Shown one piece after another: positions 9,401-18,903 of a stretch of 64,000 bases of DNA (within the stretch, counting starts at the first letter, position 1; each line of letters opens with the position of its first letter). This DNA is from Betaproteobacteria bacterium (GTDB lineage Bacteria; Pseudomonadota; Gammaproteobacteria; Burkholderiales; Casimicrobiaceae). The DNA is taken from NCBI GenBank assembly GCA_004293675.1, contig READ01000033.1, forward strand, positions 1-64,000. The letters are read 5' to 3'. Position numbers and translations under genes: made by a program. The notes beneath the pieces were generated by a model. It searched no databases. It saw only the letters and a list, made by a program, of their open reading frames with translations, and had not been told where the DNA came from.

Positions 9401-10495
9401 TCACGGAACACTCGCGTCTAGCGGGGGCAACTCGCAATCGGTTGGCACGTCGGGTTGCACCAACACGAGGTCACTCGCACAGATGCCTGCTCCAACAAAC
9501 AATTCTGGCGTAGACACTTCTGGAATGCCTTCAAGCATCAACGCGGCCTTCGCTTGTTGAAACGCTTTTCCAACCGACAGTCCAAACCCTATCGCGGAGT
9601 AAAACTGCGCGGAGAAGACTCTTGCGGTCACGTCATCAATCGATGTGTTCATACCGATTGCGGCGGCTACGTGTTTAACCACGGCTTCAGCCTGTTGACG
9701 CGAATAACAGGTATTGAAGAACACAAGTCGAATCGAGTCCGATCCCGCCGACATCGTTTGAACGATCGCCTCCTTCGAAACAAGTTTGGTCCGGCCTTCG
9801 TTGTCTTGGAATACGATTTCATCTTGATCCGAGCCATGCCCACTGAAGTGAATAATTGAAGGGCGGCATTCATTGATTGCTTGCAATAAATCGAGCGGCC
9901 GAACAGCCCATCGCGAGTCCAATTTCACAGCATTACGATGCTCCGACTTACGAATCATCTCACCAATACTGCGCACTTCTTCGTCAAGTCTCAGCTGCTG
10001 CTGATCCAGCGGGTTTGAGGCGAAAAACAAAACCGTTATCTGCTTCGGGAGCGAACGAAGCTTCTCGATTTCAGCAATGGTCTCAGCATGAAGCGTGTCG
10101 TGTCGCGTAATTCGGCCATCAAGTTCAGCCAGACGCCGTTTATGGGCAAGCTCAGCGCGCTCTCTTTCCTGTGTGTCCGTCCTTTGTGCCTGCGCTCTCG
10201 CTTGATTGAGTCGTTTCTGAGTTTCGTTCAGTCGATTGTTTTCGCGTGCGATATCGTTTTCAATACTGGCGACCTCCTTCTGATGCTTCGCGGCAGCCTC
10301 CTGGTGACGTTGTGCGTCGCGCATTTTCGTTTGTGTGATCGATAGGCTATTCGTTTTCGTTGCAGCAGTAGCAGCTGAGTTGGATCTCAATGTCTCTTGC
10401 GCTACCTTCGAAAGTTCGAGACTTTTCTTCTGTTGAAGACTAGCGATTTTCTTTTGATGACCAAGCGCTTGATGTTGCAGAGAATCTATTGACAT
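9401..10495 (-). CDS. CHAT-domain (caspase-like) protease with N-terminal coiled coil
   Basis: 364 residues from the chosen ATG at 10495 (the frame is open further upstream, but that extension has no protein-like character). Residues about 10-145 are rich in Gln, Lys, Glu and Ala and form a long coiled coil. The CHAT domain follows: ITVLFFASNP starts it, the catalytic His lies in IIHFSGHGS (H220) and the catalytic Cys in VFFNTCYS (C263), with YSAIGFGLSVGKAFQQA near the end as in CHAT/peptidase C25-like proteins. CHAT proteases often act in immunity or cell-death systems with neighbouring effectors. Here the only neighbour on the strand is the helical protein at 8821-9345. Confidence 0.88.
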   Translation of the reverse strand: MSIDSLQHQALGHQKKIASLQQKKSLELSKVAQETLRSNSAATAATKTNSLSITQTKMRDAQRHQEAAAKHQKEVASIENDIARENNRLNETQKRLNQARAQAQRTDTQERERAELAHKRRLAELDGRITRHDTLHAETIAEIEKLRSLPKQITVLFFASNPLDQQQLRLDEEVRSIGEMIRKSEHRNAVKLDSRWAVRPLDLLQAINECRPSIIHFSGHGSDQDEIVFQDNEGRTKLVSKEAIVQTMSAGSDSIRLVFFNTCYSRQQAEAVVKHVAAAIGMNTSIDDVTARVFSAQFYSAIGFGLSVGKAFQQAKAALMLEGIPEVSTPELFVGAGICASDLVLVQPDVPTDCELPPLDASVP

Positions 10496-10875
10496 TGCGA
10501 GCAGCCAAAAAAATTGAGATCCCGAAGAGTTTTCTAGACTATCAAAAGTCCGAGTCCGTCCGCCATGCAGCCCTCCGCACACCAGTCGTTGACAGAGTCA
10601 TCGAGCTGGTGGGCACGGGGTGCCCACCCTACGAGATCGCGCCGTTGGTGAACGTGGCGCCTTTAAGTCAACCCCGGAATCATCGCCTCATCCGGCATCT
10701 TCGCCACACTCCGCCGCACCAGAACCACGCCCGCCGCCTCGGTCGCCCTCTGTTTTTTGGCGGCCGTTTCCGCGCGTTTCGCGGACTCGAGTTGGTAGCG
10801 CTTCGCGTCTGTTTCGAATTCAGCCAACGAACGCTTCACCGCGCGCTAAACCCGCCGCCCCCAACCGCCACCAAT
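10496..10875. other. Intergenic stretch with a small GC palindrome
   Basis: No gene is supported. GTGGGCAC...GTGCCCAC around 10610-10627 is a palindrome followed by CCCTACG, a fragment of the GTAGGGTGGGC repeat class also seen at about 8718 on the other side of the CHAT islet. A plus-strand frame running through 10489-11025 is a shadow of the following gene. Confidence 0.5.
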
Positions 10876-11283
10876 TCAATCCAGCTTCGGCCTAAACTGC
10901 TCATCAATCGGAACCCGATAACCATTCGCCAATCGATTCGTTTCGTTGGCGAGGCCGACGACGGCGAGCAGCTCGGCAAATTGTTCTTCCGTCATTCCCG
11001 CCTTTATGGCCGCTGCGCGGTGTGAGTGGATGCAGTAGTCGCAGTTGTTGGTGACGCTCACCGCGATGTAGATCATTTCTTTGGCCAATGGATCGAGCGC
11101 GCCGGGTGACATCACTTGCTTCACGTTGGCCCAGATGCGCTCGAGCGTCGGCGCGTGGGACGCGAGTACGCGCCAGAAGTTATTCACCCACGTCACGTTG
11201 CGAGTTTTTTTGATGTCGTCGAACACGGCTTGCACGCGGGGGTGGGTTGCGCCGTCGGTTTCCAGCTTTACGAGTGCGGTCAT
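10876..11283 (-). CDS. Carboxymuconolactone decarboxylase / AhpD-like protein
   Basis: 135 residues, all-alpha CMD fold. The redox motif CDYCIHSH (C-x-x-C-x-x-x-H) in SVTNNCDYCIHSHRAAAI is the AhpD-type active site, so a peroxidase or thiol-oxidoreductase role is more likely than lactone decarboxylation. Substrate unknown. It starts 344 bp from ilvB and is divergent to it; a 21-bp palindrome at 11407-11427 lies upstream and could be its operator. Confidence 0.85.
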   Translation of the reverse strand: MTALVKLETDGATHPRVQAVFDDIKKTRNVTWVNNFWRVLASHAPTLERIWANVKQVMSPGALDPLAKEMIYIAVSVTNNCDYCIHSHRAAAIKAGMTEEQFAELLAVVGLANETNRLANGYRVPIDEQFRPKLD

Positions 11284-11626
11284 CTAATACTCCATGGAGT
11301 TTTTTTCGTGAAACGAGTGCATTGTCGCCCGCGAAATGGCGGTTCCACAAGTTCGTTCTGGAGAGCGGCTGGTCAACTGCGTGGCTTACCGCTCTTTTGC
11401 AATGCAGCAAATATCGGCTATATTTGCAGGTTCGGACACCGTGGCGCTTTGGTTTGACCATTTTGGACAGATCGAGGGCACACAGATGACTCACCCGCCA
11501 AAAGCTAGGTTGCGTTGTTTGTGCAGAGCGTGCGCGAGGCCGTAAATACCCAGTTTCGAATTGCCCTCAGGGGCCTTGGCTCACTACCTACCGAGCAAAG
11601 GCATTAACCAACTCTTGAGGAAGAAC
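11284..11626. other. Divergent intergenic region between the AhpD-like gene and ilvB
   Basis: The region should hold promoters for both genes. It contains a perfect 8-bp-arm palindrome at 11407-11427. I see no leader peptide rich in Leu/Val/Ile codons and no attenuator-like hairpin with a T-run before ilvB, so classical branched-chain attenuation is not supported. Confidence 0.5.
11407..11427. promoter_or_regulatory. Palindrome, possible operator
   Basis: GCAAATAT - CGGCT - ATATTTGC: arms of 8 bp are exact reverse complements around a 5-bp centre. It is AT-rich and has no T-run after it, so it looks more like a dimeric repressor site than a terminator. It lies 124 bp upstream of the AhpD-like gene (minus strand) and 200 bp upstream of ilvB (plus strand). 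Confidence 0.5.
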
Positions 11627-13348
11627 ATGACAAAACCGACACTCACAGGCGCGGAAATCGTCGTCCGCTGCATCGCCGAAGAAAACGTTGATTTCGTTTT
11701 CGGTTATCCCGGCGGCGCTGTACTCAATATCTACGACGAGATATTTAAACAAGACAAATTCAAGCACGTGCTGGTTCGGCACGAGCAGGCGGCTGTTCAC
11801 GCGGCGGATGCGTATTCACGCTCCTCCACGAAAATCGGCGTTGCGCTCGTTACCTCGGGCCCCGGCTTAACTAACGCTGTCACCGGTATCGCTACGGCCT
11901 ACATGGATTCAATTCCAATGGTCATCATCAGCGGCCAAGTGCCCACGCATGCCATCGGCCAAGATGCATTCCAGGAATGCGACACGGTGGGCATTACGCG
12001 CCCCTGCGTCAAACACAATTTCCTTGTGAAAGACGTGAAAGACCTGGCGCTGACGATGAAGAAGGCGTTCTACATCGCAACCACCGGCCGCCCCGGCCCG
12101 GTGCTCGTGGACATCCCAAAGGACATCACGCAACACAGCTGCGCCTTTGAGTATCCCAAAGAGATCACGATGCGCAGCTACAACCCCGTGATTAAGGGGC
12201 ACAGCGGGCAAATCAAGAAAGCAGTTGATCTGCTTCTGAACGCCAAGCGCCCGATGATTTACACGGGCGGTGGCGTAGTGCTCAATGATGCTGCGGCGCA
12301 GTTGACCAAGCTCGTTCGCATGCTCGGTACGCCGTGTACCAACACCCTGATGGGCTTAGGCGGTTTCCCGGCGAGCGATCCGCAATTCGTGGGCATGCTC
12401 GGTATGCATGGCACGTATGAAGCCAACATGGCAATGCAGGAGTGCGATGTGCTGTTTGCCGTCGGTGCGCGCTTCGACGATCGCGTGATCGGCAATCCGG
12501 GGCATTTCTTCCGTGAAGGCCGCAAGATCATTCACATTGACATCGATCCATCATCGATTTCAAAGCGCGTGAAAGTGGATGTGCCCATTGTGGGCTACGT
12601 GAGAGACGTGCTCGACGAGATGATCGCTATGCTGGAGCAAAGCGACAAGCGCCCCGATCCCGTCGCGCTCAAAGCGTGGTGGACCACGGTTAAAGAGTGG
12701 CAATCCAAAAAGTGCATGGTCTACAAAGCCACGGTGGGCGATGGCAAGATCAAGCCACAAGCGGTCGTACAAGCGCTGTGGCGAGCTACGGGTGGTGACG
12801 CGATCATCACGAGCGACGTCGGTCAACATCAAATGTGGGCCGCGCAGTATTACCCGTTTGACAAACCGCGCAAATGGATCAATTCGGGCGGCTTGGGCAC
12901 GATGGGCGTGGGCATTCCCTACGCGATGGGTGCGCAGCTTGCCAACCCCGACGCAACGGTCGCCTGCATCACGGGCGAGGGCAGCGTGCAGATGTGCATT
13001 CAAGAGCTCTCGACCTGTAAGCAGTACAACATCCCGATGAAGATCATTAACCTCAACAACCGCTCGCTCGGCATGGTGCGGCAGTGGCAGGAATTCTTCT
13101 ACGGCAATCGCTATGCCGAGAGCTATATGCACTCGCTGCCTGATTTCGTAAAACTGGCCGAAGCCTATGGCCATGTCGGTATGAAAATCGAAAAAGCGGG
13201 CGATGTTGAAGGCGCGCTGCGCGAAGCGGTTGCACTCAAAGATCGGCTCGTGTTTATGGATTTCATTACCGATGAAACCGAGAACGTGTTCCCGATGATT
13301 CCGGGCGGCAAAGGCTTGTCGGAGATGATTTTGGCGGAGGAGCTCTGA
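11627..13348 (+). CDS. ilvB: Acetolactate synthase, large (catalytic) subunit
   Basis: 573 residues from the ATG at 11627, which is preceded by TTGAGGAAG at ribosome-binding distance; the frame is open upstream to 11561 but without such a site. It condenses pyruvate with pyruvate or 2-ketobutyrate in valine/leucine/isoleucine synthesis, using ThDP, FAD and Mg2+. The catalytic glutamate is in VRHEQAAVHAADAY, the FAD domain follows, and the ThDP/Mg motif GEGSVQMCIQE is in the C-terminal third. The regulatory subunit gene follows immediately; ilvC is the next gene but one. Confidence 0.95.
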   Translation: MTKPTLTGAEIVVRCIAEENVDFVFGYPGGAVLNIYDEIFKQDKFKHVLVRHEQAAVHAADAYSRSSTKIGVALVTSGPGLTNAVTGIATAYMDSIPMVIISGQVPTHAIGQDAFQECDTVGITRPCVKHNFLVKDVKDLALTMKKAFYIATTGRPGPVLVDIPKDITQHSCAFEYPKEITMRSYNPVIKGHSGQIKKAVDLLLNAKRPMIYTGGGVVLNDAAAQLTKLVRMLGTPCTNTLMGLGGFPASDPQFVGMLGMHGTYEANMAMQECDVLFAVGARFDDRVIGNPGHFFREGRKIIHIDIDPSSISKRVKVDVPIVGYVRDVLDEMIAMLEQSDKRPDPVALKAWWTTVKEWQSKKCMVYKATVGDGKIKPQAVVQALWRATGGDAIITSDVGQHQMWAAQYYPFDKPRKWINSGGLGTMGVGIPYAMGAQLANPDATVACITGEGSVQMCIQELSTCKQYNIPMKIINLNNRSLGMVRQWQEFFYGNRYAESYMHSLPDFVKLAEAYGHVGMKIEKAGDVEGALREAVALKDRLVFMDFITDETENVFPMIPGGKGLSEMILAEEL

Positions 13349-13349
13349 G

Positions 13350-13841
13350 ATGAGACACATCCTTTCAGTCCTCCTAGAAAACGAAGCCGGCGCGCTCTCA
13401 CGCGTCGTCGGTTTGTTTTCCGCACGCGGCTACAACATCGATTCACTATCGGTCGCCACGACCGAAGACATCACCATGAGCCGCATGACCATCGTCACCC
13501 ACGGCAGCGATGACGTGATCGAACAAATCACCAAACAGCTCAACAAGTTGATCGAAGTCGTGAAGGTCGTTGACCTGACCGACGGCAATCACATCGAGCG
13601 CGAGCTGATGCTCGTCAAAGTCCGCGCCGCCGGCAAAGACCGTGATGAGATGAAGCGCATGGCTGACATCTTCCGTGGCCGCATTCTCGACGTGACCGAC
13701 AAGAGCTACACCATCGAGTTAACAGGCGATAGTCATAAACTCGACGCGTTTATCTCGGCCATCGAGCCGGGTGTCATTCTTGAAACTGTTCGCACAGGCG
13801 CAAGCGGGATCGGGCGTGGCGAGAGAATCTTAAAAATTTAG
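13350..13841 (+). CDS. ilvH: Acetolactate synthase, small (regulatory) subunit
   Basis: 163 residues, the usual length. The N-terminal ACT domain is clear (HILSVLLENEAGALSRVVGL), and the C-terminal half has RELMLVKV and a final IGRGERILKI as in IlvH. It confers valine feedback sensitivity on and stimulates the large subunit. The ATG is 1 bp after the stop of ilvB, so translation is coupled. Confidence 0.95.
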   Translation: MRHILSVLLENEAGALSRVVGLFSARGYNIDSLSVATTEDITMSRMTIVTHGSDDVIEQITKQLNKLIEVVKVVDLTDGNHIERELMLVKVRAAGKDRDEMKRMADIFRGRILDVTDKSYTIELTGDSHKLDAFISAIEPGVILETVRTGASGIGRGERILKI

Positions 13842-13860
13842 CGCAAGCGCGCTGCACGAT

Positions 13861-13938
13861 TAAGGACGAAAGACGAAAGACGAATGACGAAATCAGCACG
13901 CGAAGCTTTGCGTCATTCGTCATTGGTCCTTCGTCCTG
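13861..13938. repeat. GACGAAAGACGAATGACG inverted repeat between ilvH and ilvC
   Basis: An arm of repeated GACGAAAGACGAATGACG units (about 13861-13892) is followed by its approximate reverse complement AGCTTTGCGTCATTCGTC... (about 13904-13936). The RNA would form a long stem. Same family as 28177-28333 and the single arms at 28979, 32521 and 45693. Confidence 0.7.
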
Positions 13939-13979
13939 TTCGGCACCTACAAAATCATCTTCTAAAACAAATCAACTAA

Positions 13980-15005
<1,026 letters not shown>

Positions 15006-15016
15006 CGCGTTCAGAA

Positions 15017-15170
15017 CCCCTCGCCCGCGGGCGGGAGAGGGGCAGGGGTGAGGGTGCTGCGCATTGTCAGAGCAGCGGCGCATCTTCACCACGCAACACG
15101 TTTTGACGCGCTGCGGTGGTTCGGTAGCCCGCGACACCCTCACCCTAACCCTCTCCCGCCTGCGGGACTG
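15017..15170. repeat. CCCTCTCCC / GGGTGAGGGTG inverted repeat between ilvC and aroB
   Basis: GGGAGAGG...GGTGAGGGTG (15033-15056) and CACCCTCACCC...CCTCTCCC (15135-15157) are reverse complements with a few mismatches, so a long stem-loop can form. The same sequence class is found inside dnaX near 27308-27340. Confidence 0.65.
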
Positions 15171-15187
15171 GGAACAGAGCTAAAGCC

Positions 15188-16279
15188 ATGCAAACCGTTC
15201 AAGTCTCTCTGCTAGACCGAAGCTACCCGATAAACATCGGTGCAGGCCAGCTGGCGCGCTCTGAAACGTATGCGCCCTTCATCGCGGGCGAGACGGTTGC
15301 GATCATCACCAACGACACCGTCGCACCGCTCTACCTTGAGCGAGTGAAGCTCGCTGCCGCAGCGCTCGACAAACGCATCGTAGAAATCATCCTACCCGAT
15401 GGCGAGGCGCATAAGAGCGCCGCTTCGCTCGACGTGATCTACACCGCGATGCTCACGGCCAAATGCGATCGCAAAACCACGATCATCGCGCTCGGCGGTG
15501 GCGTGATCGGTGATTTGGCGGGCTACGCTGCCGCCACGTATCAACGCGGCATTGCCTTTATTCAAGTGCCCACGACGCTGCTGTCGCAAGTTGACTCGTC
15601 GGTCGGCGGCAAAACGGCGGTTAATCATCCGCTAGGCAAAAACATGATCGGCGCGTTTTACCAGCCGGTCGCGGTCATTTCCGATACCGAAACGCTCGCC
15701 ACCTTGCCGCCGCGTGAATACGCATCGGGCTTGGCTGAAATCATCAAGCATGCGCTGATTTTTGATGAGCCGCACTTGAGTGAGCTTGAGCGCGATGTCA
15801 GCATGCTCAACGCCCGCGATGCTGAAACACTCGCTCGCGTGGTGGCGCATTCGTGCCGCATCAAAGCCGATGTGGTGAAACGCGATGAGCGCGAAACGCT
15901 AGACATTCGCGCGCTGCTCAATTTGGGTCACACCTTCGGTCACGCCATCGAAACCGAGATGGGCTACGGCGCTTGGCTGCACGGCGAAGCGGTCGCAGCC
16001 GGGTGCGTGTTGGCAGCGCAACTCTCGCACGAACTGGGGCATTTAAGCGCCGCCGATGTTGATCGCGTCGAACGAATCTTCGCAGCCTTCAACTTGCCCA
16101 TTAAGCCGCCCGCTGTCAGCGCGCAGTCACTCATCGACCACATGCAGCTTGATAAGAAAAATGTCGGCGGCGTGATTCGTTTGATCCTGTTGAAGCGTCT
16201 TGGCGAGGCCTACATGGCGCGCGATGTCACTGAATCGAAGCTTCTGGGATTTTTGAGTGCGCGCGTGGCGGCGGTCTGA
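15188..16279 (+). CDS. aroB: 3-dehydroquinate synthase
   Basis: 363 residues. Converts DAHP to 3-dehydroquinate, the second step of the shikimate pathway, using NAD+ and a divalent metal. Motifs: DGEAHKS, ALGGGVIGDLAGYAAATYQRG (NAD-binding glycine loop), VPTTLLSQVDSSVGGKTAVNH and the metal ligands in NLGHTFGHAIE and WLHGEAVAAG. In many proteobacteria aroK precedes aroB; here it does not, since ilvC and a repeat lie upstream. Convergent with the LysR gene, with an 86-bp AT-rich element between. Confidence 0.96.
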   Translation: MQTVQVSLLDRSYPINIGAGQLARSETYAPFIAGETVAIITNDTVAPLYLERVKLAAAALDKRIVEIILPDGEAHKSAASLDVIYTAMLTAKCDRKTTIIALGGGVIGDLAGYAAATYQRGIAFIQVPTTLLSQVDSSVGGKTAVNHPLGKNMIGAFYQPVAVISDTETLATLPPREYASGLAEIIKHALIFDEPHLSELERDVSMLNARDAETLARVVAHSCRIKADVVKRDERETLDIRALLNLGHTFGHAIETEMGYGAWLHGEAVAAGCVLAAQLSHELGHLSAADVDRVERIFAAFNLPIKPPAVSAQSLIDHMQLDKKNVGGVIRLILLKRLGEAYMARDVTESKLLGFLSARVAAV

Positions 16280-16336
16280 GCGGACTGACACGCTGAAGCG
16301 GAAACGAGCGCAGTTTTAATTGGGAAATTGCTTGAT

Positions 16337-16422
16337 CGCCCTATTAATTAGGGCTTCCATTAAATTTTGTATGCTTATTGATTAACGCTTAAATTTCTTT
16401 TAAGCCCCTATTTCATAAGGCG
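16337..16422. repeat. AT-rich 86-bp intergenic element, copy 2
   Basis: Left box CGCCCTATTAATTAGGGCTT; right box AAGCCCCTATTTCATAAGG followed by CG, which read on the other strand matches the left box closely, so this copy has imperfect terminal inverted repeats. AT-rich centre. Lies between convergent aroB (+) and the LysR gene (-). Confidence 0.7.
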
Positions 16423-16484
16423 TACAGGCGAATTGTCAGGAATGCTGCTGATATGGTGATCCGTTGCGCAAAACCGTCGCGCAA

Positions 16485-17426
16485 TTACACCGTGAACTCG
16501 CTCACGTCCGCGCTCAAATCCGCATGCCCACCAAAGTGTTCGACACAAAAATCGACGAACGCGCGAACTCGCGCTGGTAGTTGTTTGCGGCTCGGATAGT
16601 GAATGAACAGCTGCCAACCTTCGAGCATATGTTCGGGCAGCAGCGTTTTCAGGCGACCTTCGCGTAGCGCCAGGAGCGCAAGTGGTTGCGGCAGTTGCGC
16701 GACACCCACGCCATCTAAACAGGCTTGCAGCAAGCCGCGAAAATCGTTGCAGATGAAACGCGCTGGCGTTTGCACCATTTGCATACTGCGCGCGCCGTCG
16801 GTACGCGTCTGCACGATGAACGGTGTGGGTTGTTCTTGTCCTGTGATCTGCAATTGCAGCGTGGTGTGCGTTGATAAATCGCTGAGCGCTTGCGGTGTGC
16901 CGTGCGCTGCGATGTACGCAGGGCTAGCGCAGATCAACAAGCGCAGCGGACCGAGTGGTCGCGCAACAAACGCCGCGTCGTTTAACGCACCGACACGAAT
17001 GCCGATGTCGAATCGTTTGGCGATCAGTGATGTGGAATCTTCGCTGAGCTCGAGTTCGAGTTGAATGTCGGGATATCGCGCGAAAAATTTCGGCAGTAGC
17101 GGAATCAAGTACAAAAACGCGACGGGCGACACAATCGTTGCACGCAGTTTTCCGCTGGCGTGCTGCGCGTCGTTCGCTACCCCTTTGCATGCCGCGTCCA
17201 ATTGCGCGAGCGGCCCTTTGCACTGTTCCAAAAAGGCTTGGCCTTCGGGCGTGAGCTGCAGCGCGCGCGTGCTGCGCGCAAACAATCGAACGCCCAAATT
17301 TTGCTCAAGTCGGCTGATGTTTTGGCTCACCGCAACAGGCGAAATCCCGAGCTCGCGAGCGGCGGCCGCGAAGCTGCCGAGCTCAGCGGTGCGGGTGAAA
17401 TTGAGTATGCCGCGCAGGGATTGCAT
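16485..17426 (-). CDS. LysR-family transcriptional regulator
   Basis: 313 residues. The N-terminal winged helix-turn-helix is typical (FTRTAELGSFAAAARELGISPVAVSQNISRLEQNLGVRLF, residues 10-48), followed by a periplasmic-binding-like effector domain. It is divergent from the YCII-SRPBCC-MAPEG-SDR cluster; LysR regulators usually control the divergent gene, so that cluster is the likely target. The effector is unknown. Confidence 0.9.
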   Translation of the reverse strand: MQSLRGILNFTRTAELGSFAAAARELGISPVAVSQNISRLEQNLGVRLFARSTRALQLTPEGQAFLEQCKGPLAQLDAACKGVANDAQHASGKLRATIVSPVAFLYLIPLLPKFFARYPDIQLELELSEDSTSLIAKRFDIGIRVGALNDAAFVARPLGPLRLLICASPAYIAAHGTPQALSDLSTHTTLQLQITGQEQPTPFIVQTRTDGARSMQMVQTPARFICNDFRGLLQACLDGVGVAQLPQPLALLALREGRLKTLLPEHMLEGWQLFIHYPSRKQLPARVRAFVDFCVEHFGGHADLSADVSEFTV

Positions 17427-17558
17427 GGTGCCATGCTACCCACGAATTGGCCTATTGCAAAGTTTTTATTTGGAATGAATTAAGTATTCATGCAGTTGCG
17501 CATTGAATCAGGGTTTTTTACATTGGCAACTCTTCCACTGAATCCACAAGGAAATGTC

Positions 17559-17912
17559 ATGAAATACCTTCTTCTCTGCCAAATTCAACCCGCCGCTTTC
17601 GCCAACGTGCCGCCCGCCGCCGAAGCGAAAATGATGGAATCGATGATGTCTTACAACCAGCAGTTGATCCAAGCGGGCGTGCTGGTTGCCGCCGGGCAGC
17701 TCGCACCCGCCGATTCCGCGCAGCGCGTGTTCACGCAAAACGGCCGCATCAAAACGGAAGAGGGCCCCGCACTCGCCGGCGACACGCAAATCGGCGGCTA
17801 CTACTTGATCGATGTGCCAGGCGAGCCCGAAGCAACGGGATGGGCTGCGAAATGTCCGCTGGCTCAATTCGCCTCGCTTGAGGTGCGCAAAGTTGCCTAC
17901 GCGCCGATGTAA
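17559..17912 (+). CDS. YCII-related domain protein
   Basis: 117 residues from the ATG at 17559, preceded by CACAAGGAAAT; an upstream in-frame start at 17490 lacks such a site. The sequence (MKYLLLC, ... SYNQQLIQAGVLVAAGQLAPAD, ... GGYYLIDVPGEPEATGWAAKCP) matches the YCII/DGPF-like ferredoxin-fold family. Relatives are often linked to ECF sigma factors or oxidation enzymes, none of which is here. Biochemical role unknown. First gene divergent from the LysR regulator. Confidence 0.8.
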   Translation: MKYLLLCQIQPAAFANVPPAAEAKMMESMMSYNQQLIQAGVLVAAGQLAPADSAQRVFTQNGRIKTEEGPALAGDTQIGGYYLIDVPGEPEATGWAAKCPLAQFASLEVRKVAYAPM

Positions 17913-17962
17913 TCGCAAAAATTTTTCACGCCTCTTTATCAACATCACTATCAAAAATCATT

Positions 17963-18394
17963 ATGCAATTCGAATCCAGCACCCTCATTGACGCATCTGC
18001 AGCACACATTCACTCCATCTACGCCAACGTCGCCGATTGGCAGCAGTGGGATCCCGATGTGAAATCCGCATCGCTCGACGGCAGTTTTGTCTCCGGCGCG
18101 AGCGGCATCGTGGTGCCGCATGGCGGCCCAAAATCAAAGATCGTTTTCACACGCGTTACGCCAAATCAAGGCTTCGTTGCCCAATGCAAACTGCCCTTGT
18201 GTGTAATGCGTTTTGAAAACGAACTGAGCACGAGTGCGGGCGCAACACGGGCAACGCATCGTGTGACGTTCGAAGGCTTGTTGGCACCGCTGTTCGGTCG
18301 ATTGATCGGCTCCGGTATGAAAAATACGCTTCCAAAAGCCTTGGCCAGCCTCAAAGCGTATGCCGAAAAAACAGCGGCAAGCGCGCGTAAGTGA
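17963..18394 (+). CDS. SRPBCC (polyketide cyclase-like) family protein
   Basis: 143 residues with the START/Bet v1-like pattern: FESSTLIDASAAHIHSIYANVADWQQWDPDVKSA at the N-terminus and a terminal amphipathic helix LPKALASLKAYAEK. These proteins bind hydrophobic ligands in a deep cavity; the ligand here is unknown. It sits 50 bp after the YCII gene on the same strand and is likely cotranscribed. Confidence 0.82.
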   Translation: MQFESSTLIDASAAHIHSIYANVADWQQWDPDVKSASLDGSFVSGASGIVVPHGGPKSKIVFTRVTPNQGFVAQCKLPLCVMRFENELSTSAGATRATHRVTFEGLLAPLFGRLIGSGMKNTLPKALASLKAYAEKTAASARK

Positions 18395-18443
18395 CTTGGT
18401 GTCGTTCTAAACTCCAGCTCGCTTCATCACGGTTACCGCATCC

Positions 18444-18833
18444 ATGAATCCACCCCAGCTAACGCTCCTCTTCGCCGGACTCTGCGCGCTCATTCAAGTC
18501 GCGCTCACCGCCATGGTGATCGCAAGACGCGCGAAGACGGGCGTGGATTTATTGGATGGCGGCGATGTGACTTTGCTGCGCCGTATCCGCGCACACGGCA
18601 ATTTTTCAGAGACTGCGCCGATGGCGTTGCTTTTGTTGGCGCTACTCGAAATGGGTGGTTTGTCGTCGACCTGGCTGTGGATGCTCGGCCTTGGTTTACT
18701 GCTTGGACGTGTGCTGCACGCATCGAGTTTGCTCACCACCAACACCGCCTGGAATCGCCGTGGCGGGATGGTGCTCACGCTCACCGTGATGAGCGTGCAG
18801 GGCGTGCTCTGTATTTGGATGTTTATGCGTTGA
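18444..18833 (+). CDS. MAPEG-family membrane protein
   Basis: 129 residues with four hydrophobic segments. RIRAHGNFSETAPMALLLLALLEMGG is the conserved MAPEG block containing the R-x-H-x-N-x-x-E glutathione-binding pattern. Eukaryotic members are glutathione transferases or peroxidases; bacterial ones are mostly uncharacterised. 49 bp after the SRPBCC gene. Confidence 0.85.
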   Translation: MNPPQLTLLFAGLCALIQVALTAMVIARRAKTGVDLLDGGDVTLLRRIRAHGNFSETAPMALLLLALLEMGGLSSTWLWMLGLGLLLGRVLHASSLLTTNTAWNRRGGMVLTLTVMSVQGVLCIWMFMR

Positions 18834-18903
18834 GTCAATGAATTGCCCCACTGATCATGTTGCACAATGCATCCATCTTGAAACGCACAAAAGGACAGAC
18901 GTG

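Noticed and set aside
10489-11025. 178-codon plus-strand frame
   Set aside because: It overlaps the AhpD-like gene and the CHAT start in antisense and has no recognisable domain.
11284-11626. Branched-chain attenuator before ilvB
   Set aside because: No leader peptide rich in Leu/Ile/Val and no terminator hairpin were found.
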